In this document: positions 44,618-55,990 of the stretch, piece by piece
How positions within the stretch are numbered: the stretch's first letter is position 1
How the letters are laid out: the number at the start of each line of letters is the position of its first letter
Made by a program: the position numbers and the translations under genes
Origin: Isoetes taiwanensis
Lineage: Eukaryota; Streptophyta; Lycopodiopsida; Isoetales; Isoetaceae
Assembly (NCBI GenBank): GCA_021234155.1
Contig: JAJEKV010000003.1
Span: 20,878,386 to 20,942,385, forward strand
Direction: 5' to 3'
Length of the DNA: 64,000 nucleotides
Notes under the pieces: generated by a model
What the model saw: only the letters and a program-made list of their open reading frames with translations
The model's database searches: none
What the model was told of the DNA's origin: nothing

Positions 44618-45503
44618 CTAGGCGATAGACAATTTCTTGTTGATCGCGAACTCACTAAACTTTACATTTCCCTCTTGCCTGTAACCAACCCTAATGCCAT
44701 CAATGAAATAATGAAAGTCGTCAACAATCTCCTCTGTCTCCATTAGCACTCTTAGCTCTGATAATGACCATTCGCTTTCCATGGTGGCTGTATAAATGAC
44801 TTCCTCCCCTCTCCATACTCGAATATCCACCGCATCGGAGTGTCTGTTATGGTCCTCAAATGACTCCCAAAAAGTTGTGCAGCCTCTCTTTTTCTGTTTC
44901 CTTCATTCTAGTTGACAATTAACGTATAAATATTGTTTTGGAAGAAAGTATCTGAACTTAAAGGAGGACTTAACTACGCGGACCTCTGTTAGTTGACCGG
45001 ATGATTCGTGGAATCGAACATCCCAGGTCGGAACCAAAAATAAGCCATCCACAAAATCGGCAGGGGGGAGAAAGCACGTATATGTCTTCGAAGCTTTTCG
45101 AACTTCCTGCGCCATCTGGAATATGTTAGCAAATACCTCAAACGGTGTAAAGATTTTGAAACTCATCCTCACGCCTCCGTTTTCAGACATTCCCGCTTGC
45201 ACCTCGTCAGCCATGCATTTCTTCATTGCAATTACATTGTTCTCATTAGTCTGTGGCTTACAAAGTTCACTTAAAGGGGGGCAATTCAACCGGCCTCAAG
45301 CTCGATTTCCTGACCTTTACATTATAATCATGCCAGATGCCTATACCCCGCAAGGTCACGGCATCCATACCTTGGAAAAGGACAATTCCGATGTCTATGT
45401 GATACACGACAAGTACACTACTAATACTTTCGGCCGGAATGCCATCCATGACGTCTGATAAACATAAACCTGCACAATAAATTTGTTTGTAAACACGTGT
45501 CAA
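44618..45503 (-). pseudogene. Unidentified protein, one internal TGA and one frameshift
   Basis: The upstream frame (45503-45290) gives MDGIPAESISSVLVVYHIDI, then GIGIWHDYNVKVRKSS. A shift leads to the main frame: CKPQTNENNVIAMKKCMADE, GGVRMSFKIFTPFEVFANIF, TYTCFLPPADFVDGLFLVPT and SSFKFRYFLPKQYLYVNCQL. After one in-frame TGA (near 44905) the same frame continues GCTTFWESFEDHNRHSDAVD, IRVWRGEEVIYTATMESEWS, LSELRVLMETEEIVDDFHYF and RQEGNVKFSEFAINKKLSIA. The last 70 residues alternate strand-like and helix-like segments, as in a ubiquitin-like fold, but this is only composition. Hairpin copy d lies just upstream. The family is unknown. Confidence 0.5.
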
Positions 45504-45526
45504 TGAAAGAAATGAAAAGATAAGGA

Positions 45527-45593
45527 GATCACACGACGCGAAACTATCTCTACGCAGTTAAGTAGCTGACAGATAGCTTCGCGTCGTGTGATC
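45527..45593. repeat. 67-bp hairpin family, copy d
   Basis: A perfect 16-bp stem, GATCACACGACGCGAA, extended inward by ACTATCT/AGATAGC with one mismatch, encloses a 21-base loop. It lies between two minus-strand genes. Confidence 0.9.
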
Positions 45594-45913
45594 CGATTAA
45601 GGTGGTTACCATTTGCGGGCAATTTTGGGAAGCTGTTTTTGGTGGAGATTAGCTCTTTGGCCATATCAGAAGGGGTATATGCATGTCGTATTGTTATACT
45701 TTCCACTTTCCAGCTGCTAGAATTCAACTTGAACTCTTTTATCCTACCTATCCAATGTGTCCGCACGTCTGATCGCCTTTGTCGCTTAACTCTATGCTCG
45801 CCCCTCGTTGATGGCAGCATACTCACCCACGAACCTATTGAGACAAAACCTCCCACTTCTTGACCTTGGGAGTTCTGTAAATGGGGCAAGAACACAGAAA
45901 TTACAGGAGACAT
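45594..45913 (-). CDS. Unidentified protein, about 100 residues
   Basis: Minus-strand ORF: EVGGFVSIGSWVSMLPSTRG, then RVKRQRRSDVRTHWIGRIKE, FKLNSSSWKVESITIRHAYT and PSDMAKELISTKNSFPKLPA. The ORF runs on through hairpin copy d, which supplies its last residues up to the in-frame stop, so the true end is unclear. It is basic and strand-rich. The start could lie further upstream in another frame (GRFCLNRFVGEY is antisense to this segment and not meaningful). No family is known. Confidence 0.4.
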
Positions 45914-46236
45914 GGATTGCAGATGAGGAGTGAAGGCGGAGAGGATGCAAATAGAGGCGCAGGAGTGACAGTACAGAAGTTTGGCGCAAAATTTGACAAG
46001 GGAGTTGGTGACGCTGACAGTAGGCGGTCAAAGTCACCATAATTTTGGGCGGCGAAGCGACTCCCAAAAAATACGGGCCATTAAAATGGTTGCAATAAAA
46101 GCACAGGCATCCCCTATGAAAATACGCCATGTGGATGCCAAGTAAGCTTGTTCATCCTTCTACCGGCCAAGTAATACTGACTTTCGTAAAAAAGGCGCAA
46201 ACCTGATTGGTCCTGGCGAATCTGACGTGGAAATCT

Positions 46237-47894
46237 TTAACCCAAGATATGGGCCATTTTCAGACCCCAAATCCGCCCTAATGTTCTTGTTCTCTTTCTT
46301 GTAGCCTGAACAACTTCTTTGCTATCCTCCAGCTTACCCCTCTTTGTTCTTCTGCCCTTTCCTTTTGGCAAATATTCACCCAAGTTGCCCTCATCCGATG
46401 GAATTACTCCAACTTCCTTAGGTGCTTCAGTGTGTACAATTGGGTCTGTTGTTTTTTCCACAACTGGTGCTGTGTTCACAACTGGTGCTGTGTTTACATC
46501 TTCCTCTATAGCTTCTTGGACAGCCTCTTGGACTGGTGGTGGTGGTTCTACTGTTGCATTCAAATCAGTCACAATTGACTGTACTCCTATAGGACTTTGC
46601 AGGTGTTGTGCATCTTCAAATGGCACCATTGTCCTTCTTTGAACCCTGAAGGGTGAGACCTCAATTGCAGGACGGATTAACACATCCTTTTTTGGTGTAC
46701 TATTTGAAGCACCTGCAACATGGCCAAAACCTAGCTCGTCAAATACACCCTCTGGCACCTTTCCAAGGCAACCATGAATACATTGTCCTCCTCTCAACAA
46801 TGAACAACAAACTATATGATACTCATGTTGGCAATTCAGTGCTAAACTTAACCTATAAGCTTTAGTGGATTCCAGACCACATGCTGAACATGTATAAAAT
46901 GGATCTTCCACTAACAACTTAGATATGCTAAATGTTGCAGGAGTATCCATTTTTGCAGAAGTCTCTGTTCTTCTTCGAGAACTTTTAACTCCTCCTCAAG
47001 TTTGAGTTTACATTTCACCTGCTCATTAACAGATGTAGGGTTCATTGCTTTTTGTACCTTGTTCCTGTGCCAAGTTTCCATCTGGACAGTCTGCTCCAAA
47101 TCTTTAATTTCTGCCTCCAACTCACAGTTTGGATTAAGCTTGAACTGCTCCTGTTTTGTAGCCAAATCATTTGTGTCCTGTCTTAAACTGTTCTCAGCCT
47201 CTTCCAACATCATTTTCTATAATTCAGAGGTCTTCTCATTCCCTTTCAGCTCACTTCCTATTGCTTCCAGATTCTTTGTGATAAGTAAAACTGATTTTCC
47301 AATCTCTTGTACTGCATTCTCTAAGGTTTTTATGTTCTCATCACATGCACTAATCTCATTTGATCCAGGTGCCACCTTTGGCTTTGCCTTCATTTCAGTT
47401 TTCCTAACATGTGCTACAACATCTGCCTCTATTTTTACTTGTCTATTGTTGTGGTATCTTTGGCATTGCACAGCAAATGCAGCCCAGTTTACTTTGTGTT
47501 CCTCAGGTGCAAGTATTGATCTAGTGCAATTTTCAAACGCAAAAGCAAGGGCCAGTTGCTTTCTTACTTCTTTGTTGTGACAATTCTTGTAGATTTTTTG
47601 GCAGAGTGTTTCCAACTTCTCTTGAAGATCCTTTGCACAGTGCCATTTTATCTTTCCCTTGTTCAACTTCTTTGTCCAAACAGAATCCCAATCTCGATCC
47701 GTGACATTATTTTCCAACCAAGCTTCTTCCTCGTGGGGCTTCACCCCCGAATTGCACAGACCTCTGATGCTGTGAAAATCATCCGCGCTCCATGCCTCCA
47801 TCATCAACAGTGAAACACCGATCTGAGTTTTCGCGCCCAGGAGAAAAGGAGGGAGAAGGGCGTGACAGGCTTCGACGTCCGCGAGTTTCATCAC
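46237..47894 (-). pseudogene. Coiled-coil protein with RING-like zinc-binding C-terminal part
   Basis: From 47894 the minus strand reads KLADVEACHALLPPFLLGAK, MEAWSADDFHSIRGLCNSGV, DWDSVWTKKLNKGKIKWHCA, LAFAFENCTRSILAPEEHKV and a coiled coil. One in-frame TAG (47217-47219) interrupts the same frame, which continues MMLEEAENSLRQDTNDLATK and LKLEEELKVLEEEQRLLQK. At an AAAAA run near 46950 the frame moves to DPFYTCSACGLESTKAYRLS, LALNCQHEYHIVCCSLLRGG and QCIHGCLGKVPEGVF, a C-x2-C...C-x-H-x2-H-x2-C pattern like a RING-H2 finger. The rest is Pro/Val/Glu-rich and ends in a basic KGKGRRTKRGKLEDSKE region. A full-length version would be about 550 residues. The family is unknown; a ubiquitin-ligase role is only suggested by the cysteine pattern. 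Confidence 0.6.
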
Positions 47895-48109
47895 TTAAAT
47901 GCTTAAACGCTTCGCCAAAAGTTGTACCCCACTAGCGATTTTACACCAAATGCCTCAAATCCTCACAAACAACACTTGAATGAAGAATGCCTAAATCTTT
48001 TGCGCCATATATCGCCATAGCTGCACCATCTGCGTCATGGCAGGATCTTCTTTAGCTGGGCGCCATATCTGCGCTAAAAATCCCTCTCCAGCATGAATCT
48101 CCACTTCTC

Positions 48110-48242
48110 GTGGAATGGCAAAAGGGAGCCCATTCGGCGTGGAGGGGGCCGGGGCTACCGCCCGCCAGCCGGGGCGCCAGTCTTGGCTGGCGGGTAGCCA
48201 CCGCCCTCGCCACGCCGAATGGGCTCCCTTTTGCCATTCCAC
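48110..48242. repeat. GC-rich hairpin with 58-bp arms
   Basis: GTGGAATGGCAAAAGGGAGC and the rest of the left arm pair with the right arm ending GCTCCCTTTTGCCATTCCAC. The first 33 bases are perfect, then a few mismatches, closing on CGGGGCGCCAGTCTTG. Too short for coding. It could be a fold-back element or a small-RNA precursor. Confidence 0.9.
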
Positions 48243-50020
48243 ATCACATCCACAGATTAGTCAATATCTAGAACAGACTAAATAACAATTTCTAGTTGGT
48301 ATTTAGGGAACATATTAGAAGTGCAACAGAGTTATGAAACAATCGGTGCATCATGATTATCCACATGGGAAGTTGTTGAAATACAAAAAGCTTCCGATAT
48401 ACTCACATTTCTCCCTCCAATTGGCCGCAGATCTATGAACTTTTGCAAATAAACTCCTCAATTCATGAGGATTGCTTTGAACTGCTCAGTTCGTCTGGCA
48501 AAGATCAGAGTGTTACAACGAGTACACCAATTCAAATATCTGCCACCGAAAATCAAAAAACAATTTCGATGGACTCATGAGCGGAAGTAATGTATCTACA
48601 AAAGTGTTCCTCCATCGGATTTCTTTCTTGGTGCCGTGCCCAATTGCAACGCACAAAAGGCCTAAAAGGCCACGTTAGCCAAAAGGCTATGTTGGCCAAA
48701 AAGGAAGCCATGCTAAGTTTAGCACAGAAGGGGACTATAAGTAAGAGCTCGGGGAAGAGCACAAGGCATTGCTTCACTAGTAGTGTGTGCTCATGGTTGG
48801 GTGGAGAGTCTGTCCCAAGTCTTCTGTGTGTTTCACCAATCCCATGTTATTTGCAAGCCTCCTTGCTCTTCGAAAAGCGTATCTCGACAAACTTCTCAGA
48901 AAATTTTGAACTCATGCAGGCTCTCGCTGTTGTCCCGAGTGCTTGACATGTTTCTTCGCCCTTTCAAGTAGCTCTTCTTGCTCGGGATTCCTTGGTAACA
49001 TAAATGTCCTGAACGTTTCTCATAGAACGAGCTCTTCAATTCACAGAACATTTCTAATGCTTGGTGTTCTGCATATTAAGCAGGGGGCTTAGCTTGGTTG
49101 TGCACTGTAGTCTGGGAAGTCTCTAGCAAAATTAGGGTTGCACCTGAATAGCATAAGCAGGGAGCATGTCTCCACCGTCCATTCTTCCCATCTAACGGTG
49201 GGGAACGAATCAGCCCCCTTCCACCTCAGCATTTTCAATGGATCTTATATTACATGTATGTAGATAAGTGGAAGAAAGACTTTAAGAAATATGCAACCTT
49301 ATCTCGCTAAGTGTAACCTTTTTCATTTTTTTTCAAGTTTTAACCATTGTTAAACCATTGAATTGTCACATATAAACAATGGATACACCAAAATGTGCAA
49401 ATACACCAAAATGTGCAAATACGTGCACCTATCAGTGGTTTGATGAAGCCTGAGCCTGGGTGCAACCTTATAAGCTCCGGTGAAAGCAGGAAAATAGAGA
49501 AAGCACAGAAAGAAATCCGGAATAGAAACTTAAATCGTCTGTTGCTGGAAGGATCCATTGGCCCGGGAATCTAACCCCGATGAACGCTTTACCAGCAATA
49601 ACCACCCAGGCATGGGCTCTCTGGAGACATGCCAGATCCCGCAGCCAGATCCATGAGCCATGCCAAATGCCGCAGTAGATGCAGAAATCCTACACAAGGT
49701 AAACAGATAATGCCAAATCCCGCACAAGGTAAACAGTTTATGGAAGACCCAGATGCAACAGATGGCAAACCTTGGAACCTGTGTGTAATTTTGCCATGCA
49801 CAAAACTAGAACGAACCCAGCCAATTCCGGCAATCCTGCTGCAGCCATTTGCAGTTCCAGGAGGTCGCATGCATGCCCGCGACAAAAATGGAAAGAAACC
49901 TAATTTCTAAAAAAAGAAGGGAAAAACCATTGAAAAAAAAGCCACTCCAAACAAAAAAGACAATCACCCGACCCAACCTTTGGCCAAAATCTTATAAACA
50001 TCTACAGCAAACCTTCTGCA
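48243..50020. other. Non-coding interval
   Basis: No gene that I can support. Small direct repeats occur at 49385-49420 (ACACCAAAATGTGCAAAT twice) and at 49690-49735 (CACAAGGTAAACAG twice). Confidence 0.45.
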
Positions 50021-50214
50021 AAGTTAAGAGACGTTGGTCGACATGATCGCTTTGAGATTATGTCTTCAGATGTAGATGGGAAAGCAATTTTTTCTATATG
50101 GTGCATTGAATGCAACTTGCAATTTGGCAAGAGTGGTGGCCCGGATTCTATGTACAATTTTACAGCTAAACATTGTATGACGAAGGCTCATGAAGAAAAC
50201 TACCATCGAAACCA
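50021..50214 (+). CDS. Exon with C2H2-like zinc finger, left half, split by gypsy insertion
   Basis: The open frame reads DVGRHDRFEIMSSDVDGKAI, FSIWCIECNLQFGKSGGPDS and MYNFTAKHCMTKAHEENYHR, then enters the (GACAAT)n repeat as Asp-Asn. The pattern C-x2-C...H-C-x3-AHEEN is like a BED/U1-type finger. The frame continues after the gypsy element at 61411-61465. The protein is unidentified; it could be a host gene or the N-terminus of a transposase. Confidence 0.5.
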
Positions 50215-50347
50215 TGACAATGACAATGACAATGACAATGACAATGACAATGACAATGACAATGACAATGACAATGACAATGACAATGACAATGACAATG
50301 ACAATGACAATGACAATGACAATGACAATGACAATGACAATGACAAT
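50215..50347. repeat. (GACAAT)n microsatellite, about 22 units
   Basis: Perfect hexamer repeat. The last ACAAT (50343-50347) is the target duplication of the gypsy element. Three more units remain beyond the right LTR. Confidence 0.98.
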
Positions 50348-50958
50348 TGTTTGGGGTCCGGGCTCGGGATCGCCTGAGGGACAGATCTCTGTGAGATCCT
50401 TGAAGTCCGGCAGGGCAAATCCTGAGACACTCTTGTCACGCGGGATTTTTGCTAACAGAGGAAAGAACAAGAAAAACTCAGATAAAACAGCAATGGCAAT
50501 ACACAATGAAACACACAAGACACTTGTGGAGAACACGGCAATCCATTGATCAAAACAAGTGTATAATGAAGGCTCAAAAGAGCGCACAACAGGCGACCAG
50601 CATGTCTGCTCTGTAGTGACACAAAAGAACACTCTGAACCCTCTTTTTGAAGGAGCAAAAATGCTACAATATATAGGAACACGGAGTGGCCTACGGGCCT
50701 GAATCTGATCCTCATCATGACAACGCGTGCTCCACTACTTGGGCACTCGAACAGGAATCTGAGTCCCTGTCCGCGGCCGTGCTAACAGACAAGTAGTGGC
50801 CCGCCAGTGGGTCCTACCTTTGGGTCTTCTGCTTCTTGGAGGAGCTTTGACCCGTGGGCATCTTTGTGGATCCCTCTTCTTGGACACCGTGGCGGTGGGG
50901 CCTCGCCCTCATGCGACAAGTATAGACTGTAGTAATGCGCGGGGCCACGGGGCTAACA
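50348..50958 (-). repeat. Gypsy 3' LTR
   Basis: Begins TGTTTGGGGTCC and ends GGGGCTAACA on the plus strand. It matches 60803-61405 along its length, with one stretch of about 165 bases identical. Confidence 0.97.
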
Positions 50959-50969
50959 CTCCCCCTACC
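50959..50969 (-). other. Gypsy polypurine tract
   Basis: GGTAGGGGGAG on the minus strand lies directly against the 3' LTR, where plus-strand DNA synthesis is primed. Confidence 0.85.
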
Positions 50970-53900
50970 AAACTACACTTATTGGCTAGAAAAGGGGCAT
51001 GAATTAGGGGGTGGGAATCCTCGTTCCTCTTTCTGATCTTGAACATAGAGATGAGGGAGGCTCAGCTTACTGTATTCACTGAGTGTTGTTCGTCTCTTTT
51101 CATTTGCTTGAGTCTGGATGCCAAACATTGTTTTGCTCCTATGAGAAAGCCTTCGAGGAAATCATGTTCTCGGCGTGGCGTGGATCTCGGATGGAAGATT
51201 TGTGATCTCCATGTATAAGACAAGGTCCAACCCGAACTTTCCGGCATTTGCATTGGGGTTGCAAAAATGGATCACGGCACTTGCGTTTACGCATACTACG
51301 GAGTATGGTCATGAGTCTTTGCCCGAATTACGCTGCTTAGAAATACTGGATGGATCAGCTGAAGTTTTGGCCTTGGCAAGGAAGGTTACAAGACCGAAAT
51401 TGCATTGCAGGCGGTCTTCCCCGAACACGCATTGGGCATGTATATCCGGTTGTTGGTGTTGTCCAAAGTTTCATCCTCCGCCATTTGGCGTCTGCGGATG
51501 AAGCGTGGGTCCCAACGTTTCTCTGCTTTGCAATTGCCGTGGGTGTCAATCTGCATGTTCTTTGACTTGATGAGTCCGAATTCTTGTCTCCATCTTTGGG
51601 AATTGACCTTGATCGAGGTGGGCATCAAAGCTTGCTAGTGTACTTTCGGTTGTTTGGGGGTTGGTGCGGTCATCCGCATCTGTTCTTGGAATTCCAATAA
51701 TATCTTCTCGGTATTTGTTTGGTGCTTGTCTCCCATGCATTGGAATGTACATGTCTTCATCCGCAGTCTGAGGTCCCACTCATCGGGGAGGGCGTTACGT
51801 TTTCAGCTCGGTGTCATGCGGTGTGCAAGGAAGCATAATGTTGTAAGAACAAGCGTGCAAGGTCAAGTTCTTGTTTGAGTTGTATAGTGTCCGAAGGGCG
51901 TGCCAAGTTCAGCTAGCCATAGCTCCACTTCTTTACGTAGAAGAGGCATGTATTACGAGGTAACAGTTTGCGAGAAATTTTTGTGTCTTGGAGGTACTTG
52001 TTCTTCTTGGTCAAAAGAACCGCATTTGTGTATCTCCTTTAAAGTTCTCGATGCGTTTATCCGGATGAGCACGAGTAACATGTGCAGGTAGAAGTCGTGC
52101 ATGACATAAGCCGGGGGCTATGGTGCTTTGAGAGCGAAATGGTCGAGATCGCAACTTTGTAGGATATCAAAATTGACGAGAGCACAAAGTGTGCCTCGTT
52201 CATGGACGAACATGAAGGGCCATTGTCGTTCGATATCACTTCTGATCGGGGACTTGTGGTATCACCCTTGTTTCTCGGCCGGAATAAAAAGAAAAGTGTT
52301 TTTCCTTGCTTGCACATAGTCATGGTAATCGGTCTGGCCCGGATAGTCGAGGGAATAGCGCAAGTCGATAGGTTTGTTCCGCTTTTCTTCTCGCATCATC
52401 CGGCGTGCCTTCGGCTATCGGAAAAGCGTATCTTGTAATCTGCAATGATATCTTGTTGCTCTGGAGAGACTGGTCTGCAGTTCCGCGTGACTTTATGCGT
52501 GTGAGGTGTCGACTTGTCGAGAAGTTGGGAATCGAGGAGGAGCTTGAAGTGGGAGTGGCTTGCAAGTCTGTTTTGAGTGCGGCTATTTCAAGAGCATCTG
52601 CGGCGTGTGTTGCCGTGAGCTGGTCTAACTTGCCTTGGAGAGATGCGCGATGTGAGCATCCTTTATTACGCAAGGTGGTTTCGAAAGTCGTGACCTTGGA
52701 CTCAAGTATCAAGTTGGCTGTACGAAGTGTGCTGTTCTCGGTCAGAGTAGCATTATTCGTGACGACCAGATTGTTGTAGCGTGTCTCAAGATCAGTGTAC
52801 TTGGTGTCGTTTTGTTTGAGGGACTCCTTGAGTTCCTTGACAATTTCTTTGGGATTGATGAAGGGTTTCTCGATGGATCATGAATTGATTGTGCAAGGCT
52901 TCTTCTCGGCCTCCACGGTCGGCCAAATCGGTCTTGATGTGATGACTTGGCTTGGAGTTGGTCCACGGACTCGTCGCGTGCCCCGGTGGCTGCTATGAAG
53001 TTACGGTGATGATCACGGAGGGCATCAAGGCAGCTGAGGACAGCTTCACTGTAGGTATCCACGGTGTGAGGAGGTGGATGGGATGGCTTTGATCTGTCAC
53101 CCTTGTTTATAGATCCTTGGTCATTGCTGTGAGTGTCCTTGTGAGTACTCGTGAGATCAATGGGAGTTTTGTTGTCTTCTTCTTTGTTGTTTTTTTGCTG
53201 GTCTTTGTTGAGTCACGAAAGTGGAATTGTTGCACAAGGTTAGCGGTGGTTGTTACGGTGGTTGGTTATCAACGGAAGGAATAGGTTTTAGAGAATTGGA
53301 ATTTCTGAGGAGGTGGAGGCGGTGGTTGTGAAATATTTAAATGCGGAGTTGGTCGACGAGATTGGCCGGTCTTTGAGAAGGAGGAGAGTTTGGTTGAAGA
53401 CCTTTCAAAGCATCAATAAGGTCGGGATGTTGGCTTGGTGGAGAAGGGGCATGATGGCGGCGTGGGGTCGATGATTAATGAAAGCACGGAAGTGGGCTCC
53501 CATGGGGCGGTCGAGGAAGAGTTAGGATTTTTACGAAGTCTGTCAAGTTTCTGTTGAAATCTCGATCACGAGGAGTTGAGTCAATTGATTGTTTGAGTGG
53601 TGTTGGTGAGGATATAAATACGGATGGTAGAAAACATCGTTAATAGAGGTATTCTTCATGGAGTAACCCAAAAATTTCCTCCAAAGAAACTTGGTAAAGG
53701 CATCATGTTGCTTTGGAAAGGTGGACATGACTTGGTTTGTGCGGCATTATAAGGAATAGAGCAGTAATTTGGAAATATCATATTTACCAATGTCAAGGTA
53801 AGACAAGGCATTGGGCGGATTGGGTAGAGAAAAGGCAGAGGCTATGGTTTGAGGGTTTAGGAGTATAGGGTTTCCATCGACTTGGGAGGCATATCCATCT

Positions 53901-54810
53901 TACGCCTTCACTGTGTTAGCCACAAATTCTTTGTAATTTGTTCTTGTTGGGAGCCGGGGAGTTCATTGCGAGAAAATGAAACAATGGGAACTCACGGGGA
54001 GGTTATAGGTGATGCCGGATGTGGGAGCTGGTGCAGATGAAGAAACGAACTTGATATTTTTGAATTGCGGCTGGATCCATTGGTGCGGTCAGCGTTGAGT
54101 GTTGAGTTCTTGGAGGTAGAAGCCATCTTGAAGGTCGAGGTCGCCGGAGTCTGAAGTCGGAAGGGCGAGTGGAGTATGAGTGAAAAGTGAGGAGTGGAAG
54201 TGGCGGTTGGGAAGGGTTTTTTTTTTTTTTTTTAGAGTGGGAGACACGTGTCAAAAGATCGTGGACGATTGAGAATCTCAAGAGACGACCTTCAGACCAA
54301 GATGCGTGAGAGTTCTGGCGGGAGAATAAAACTTTAATGGCGGGCCGGTATTAAGCTTCGGCGTTTGTCGAATATTAAAAAGAGGAGTCGAAAAGTTTGC
54401 GAGGTACAAAAAAATATCGGTGGGGAATGATTACGGAATATCGTAGAGGTGACACGTCGTGAGCAATTTGCTAGGGTTGGTATTAGCCTATAAATTGGAA
54501 GTTGGGTTCGTCGAGAAGAACCAAAATTCGTGAAGATGGAGAATTTCGATAACAAATGGGTCCGGTGAGCTTCCATGGACGGATTACATGCAAGATGGAC
54601 GACGCCGACAATGGCGTCGAGGAATCGCCGGATCCCTATGGATCCTTGGTTGGAGGCACCGCCGCCAACTTGGGAGATAAACTCGGACGCGGGGAGGTGA
54701 TCGTTCAACCTGAGGGTGGTCGCGGTGTGGGGCTTCCGCATCCTCCCGAGTGGAGTGCCCCCGAGTAAAGGGCGAGTAGCAAAGCATGATAGGGGTTTTC
54801 CCAATTTTTG
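50970..54810 (-). pseudogene. Extra region downstream of integrase, possible additional ORF
   Basis: About 3.8 kb between integrase and the 3' LTR gives protein-like minus-strand pieces: FFICTSSHIRHHL near 54010, FRNFIAATGARDESVDQLQA-like sequence near 52980, a coiled coil with SKVTTFETTLRNKGCSHRAS and LQGKLDQLTATHAADALEIA (52712-52500), and FGLIKSKNMQIDTHGNCKAE and RRRQMAEDETLDNTNNRIYM (51560-51430). None matches a known env-like or capsid domain to my eye. Tat and Athila elements often carry an extra ORF here. It is strongly frameshifted. Confidence 0.5.
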
Positions 54811-55233
54811 TTTAGTTTAGGACTTTTTTGGGTGAAAAATCCCACGGTAATTGTAGCCTTAGGGCAATTTTGTACATAATAGAAAAGTGTTTCTCATAAA
54901 TTTGTACAAGTGGTATCTTGTTGTAAATTTTGTTCTTGAGCTAAGGATCTTTTGTGGGGGTTTGAAATTTCTTGAGTGAAATCCATTGACTAATGTAGGA
55001 AATGGAGTGCCATTCAATTCTTGTAATTGTAAAACTCCGGGGATGTGGTATCTCGGAAATTTTGTATGGTCCGACCATCCGAGCTTGAGTTTGCCGGGAT
55101 GTTGTTGATATCTCGAGTCGTAAAGAAGAACTAAGTCGCCAATTTGAAAAGTTTTGTTTTTGATGTGTTTGTCATGCCATTGTTTTTGTAGTTGTTTGCC
55201 TTGTTGAAGTCTAAGAAAAGCATCTCTTGAAGT

Positions 55234-55990
55234 TCATCCGGTTGTTCCGGTTGATAAACTCGTTCTTGCAAAGCTGGCTGATGGATTATGTTCATTTGCT
55301 AACTGAAATTTGAGTGAGGGTAAAATGAACTCAAAAGGCATAAGAGCCTCTTGGCCATACACAAGTCGAAAAGGTGTTTGACCGGTTGCTACTTTGTATG
55401 TTGTATTGTAAGCCCATAAAAGCGTAGGTAACTTATCTTGCCAATCTTTTCTTGTAGGATCACAAATCTTCTTGAGAATGTGGATAAGCACCTTGTTTGT
55501 GCTTTCAGCCAAGCCATTACCCGAGGGGATAGTAAGGCGTGCTTTTACGTGATGAATGTGCGGAGATAGTTAGTGAGTTCGACAATAGTGTGATTGATGA
55601 AATGAACTCCACGATCACTAACTAATTCTAAGGGACATCCAAATCGCGTGATGATGTTCTTGTAGAGAACCTTAGGCTGTACTAGCAGCCGTGTTGTCGA
55701 GTAGAGCACACGCTTCAGCCCATTTGGTTGCATAGTCCGTGAAGACTAGAATGTAGCGTGCCCTAGTGTTGATTGCGGGTGGGTCCATGGGACCAACAAA
55801 ATCCATACCCCATTTGGCAAAGGGAGAGGCGTGGCTATTGGGCGTGAGCGGCAGAGCGTCACGGGCGTGGGTCTACCAAGCCCTCGACAAACATCACACG
55901 ATGCGTGTGTATTTGTGAGCATCTTTGAAAGCGTGGGCGAAGAATACCCGGCAAAGGAGGAGTTTCCTTGGCGTGTTGTCTCGCTGAAAT
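55234..55990 (-). pseudogene. Gypsy integrase
   Basis: The HHCC zinc region is at about 56020-55870 (HEGLGKGHF, then HASCDVCRGLGRP). The catalytic core follows, with FGCPLELVSDRGVHFINHTI (55650-55580) and, after a shift, NGLAESTNKVLIHILKKICD and LLWAYNTTYKVATGQTPFRL with VYGQEALMPFEF. Three frames are used. No chromodomain or GPY/F module is obvious. Integrase inserts the cDNA into the genome with 5-bp staggered cuts, in agreement with the ACAAT duplication. Confidence 0.9.

Noticed and set aside
44160-45913. Viral core genes in the hairpin-linked block
   Set aside because: No capsid, packaging ATPase, polymerase or late transcription factor motif was found, so a viral origin is kept only as a hypothesis.
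50190-50632. ORFs on both strands through the (GACAAT)n tract
   Set aside because: A hexamer repeat is open in most frames. Only the Asp-Asn frame is kept, because it links to composed sequence on both sides.
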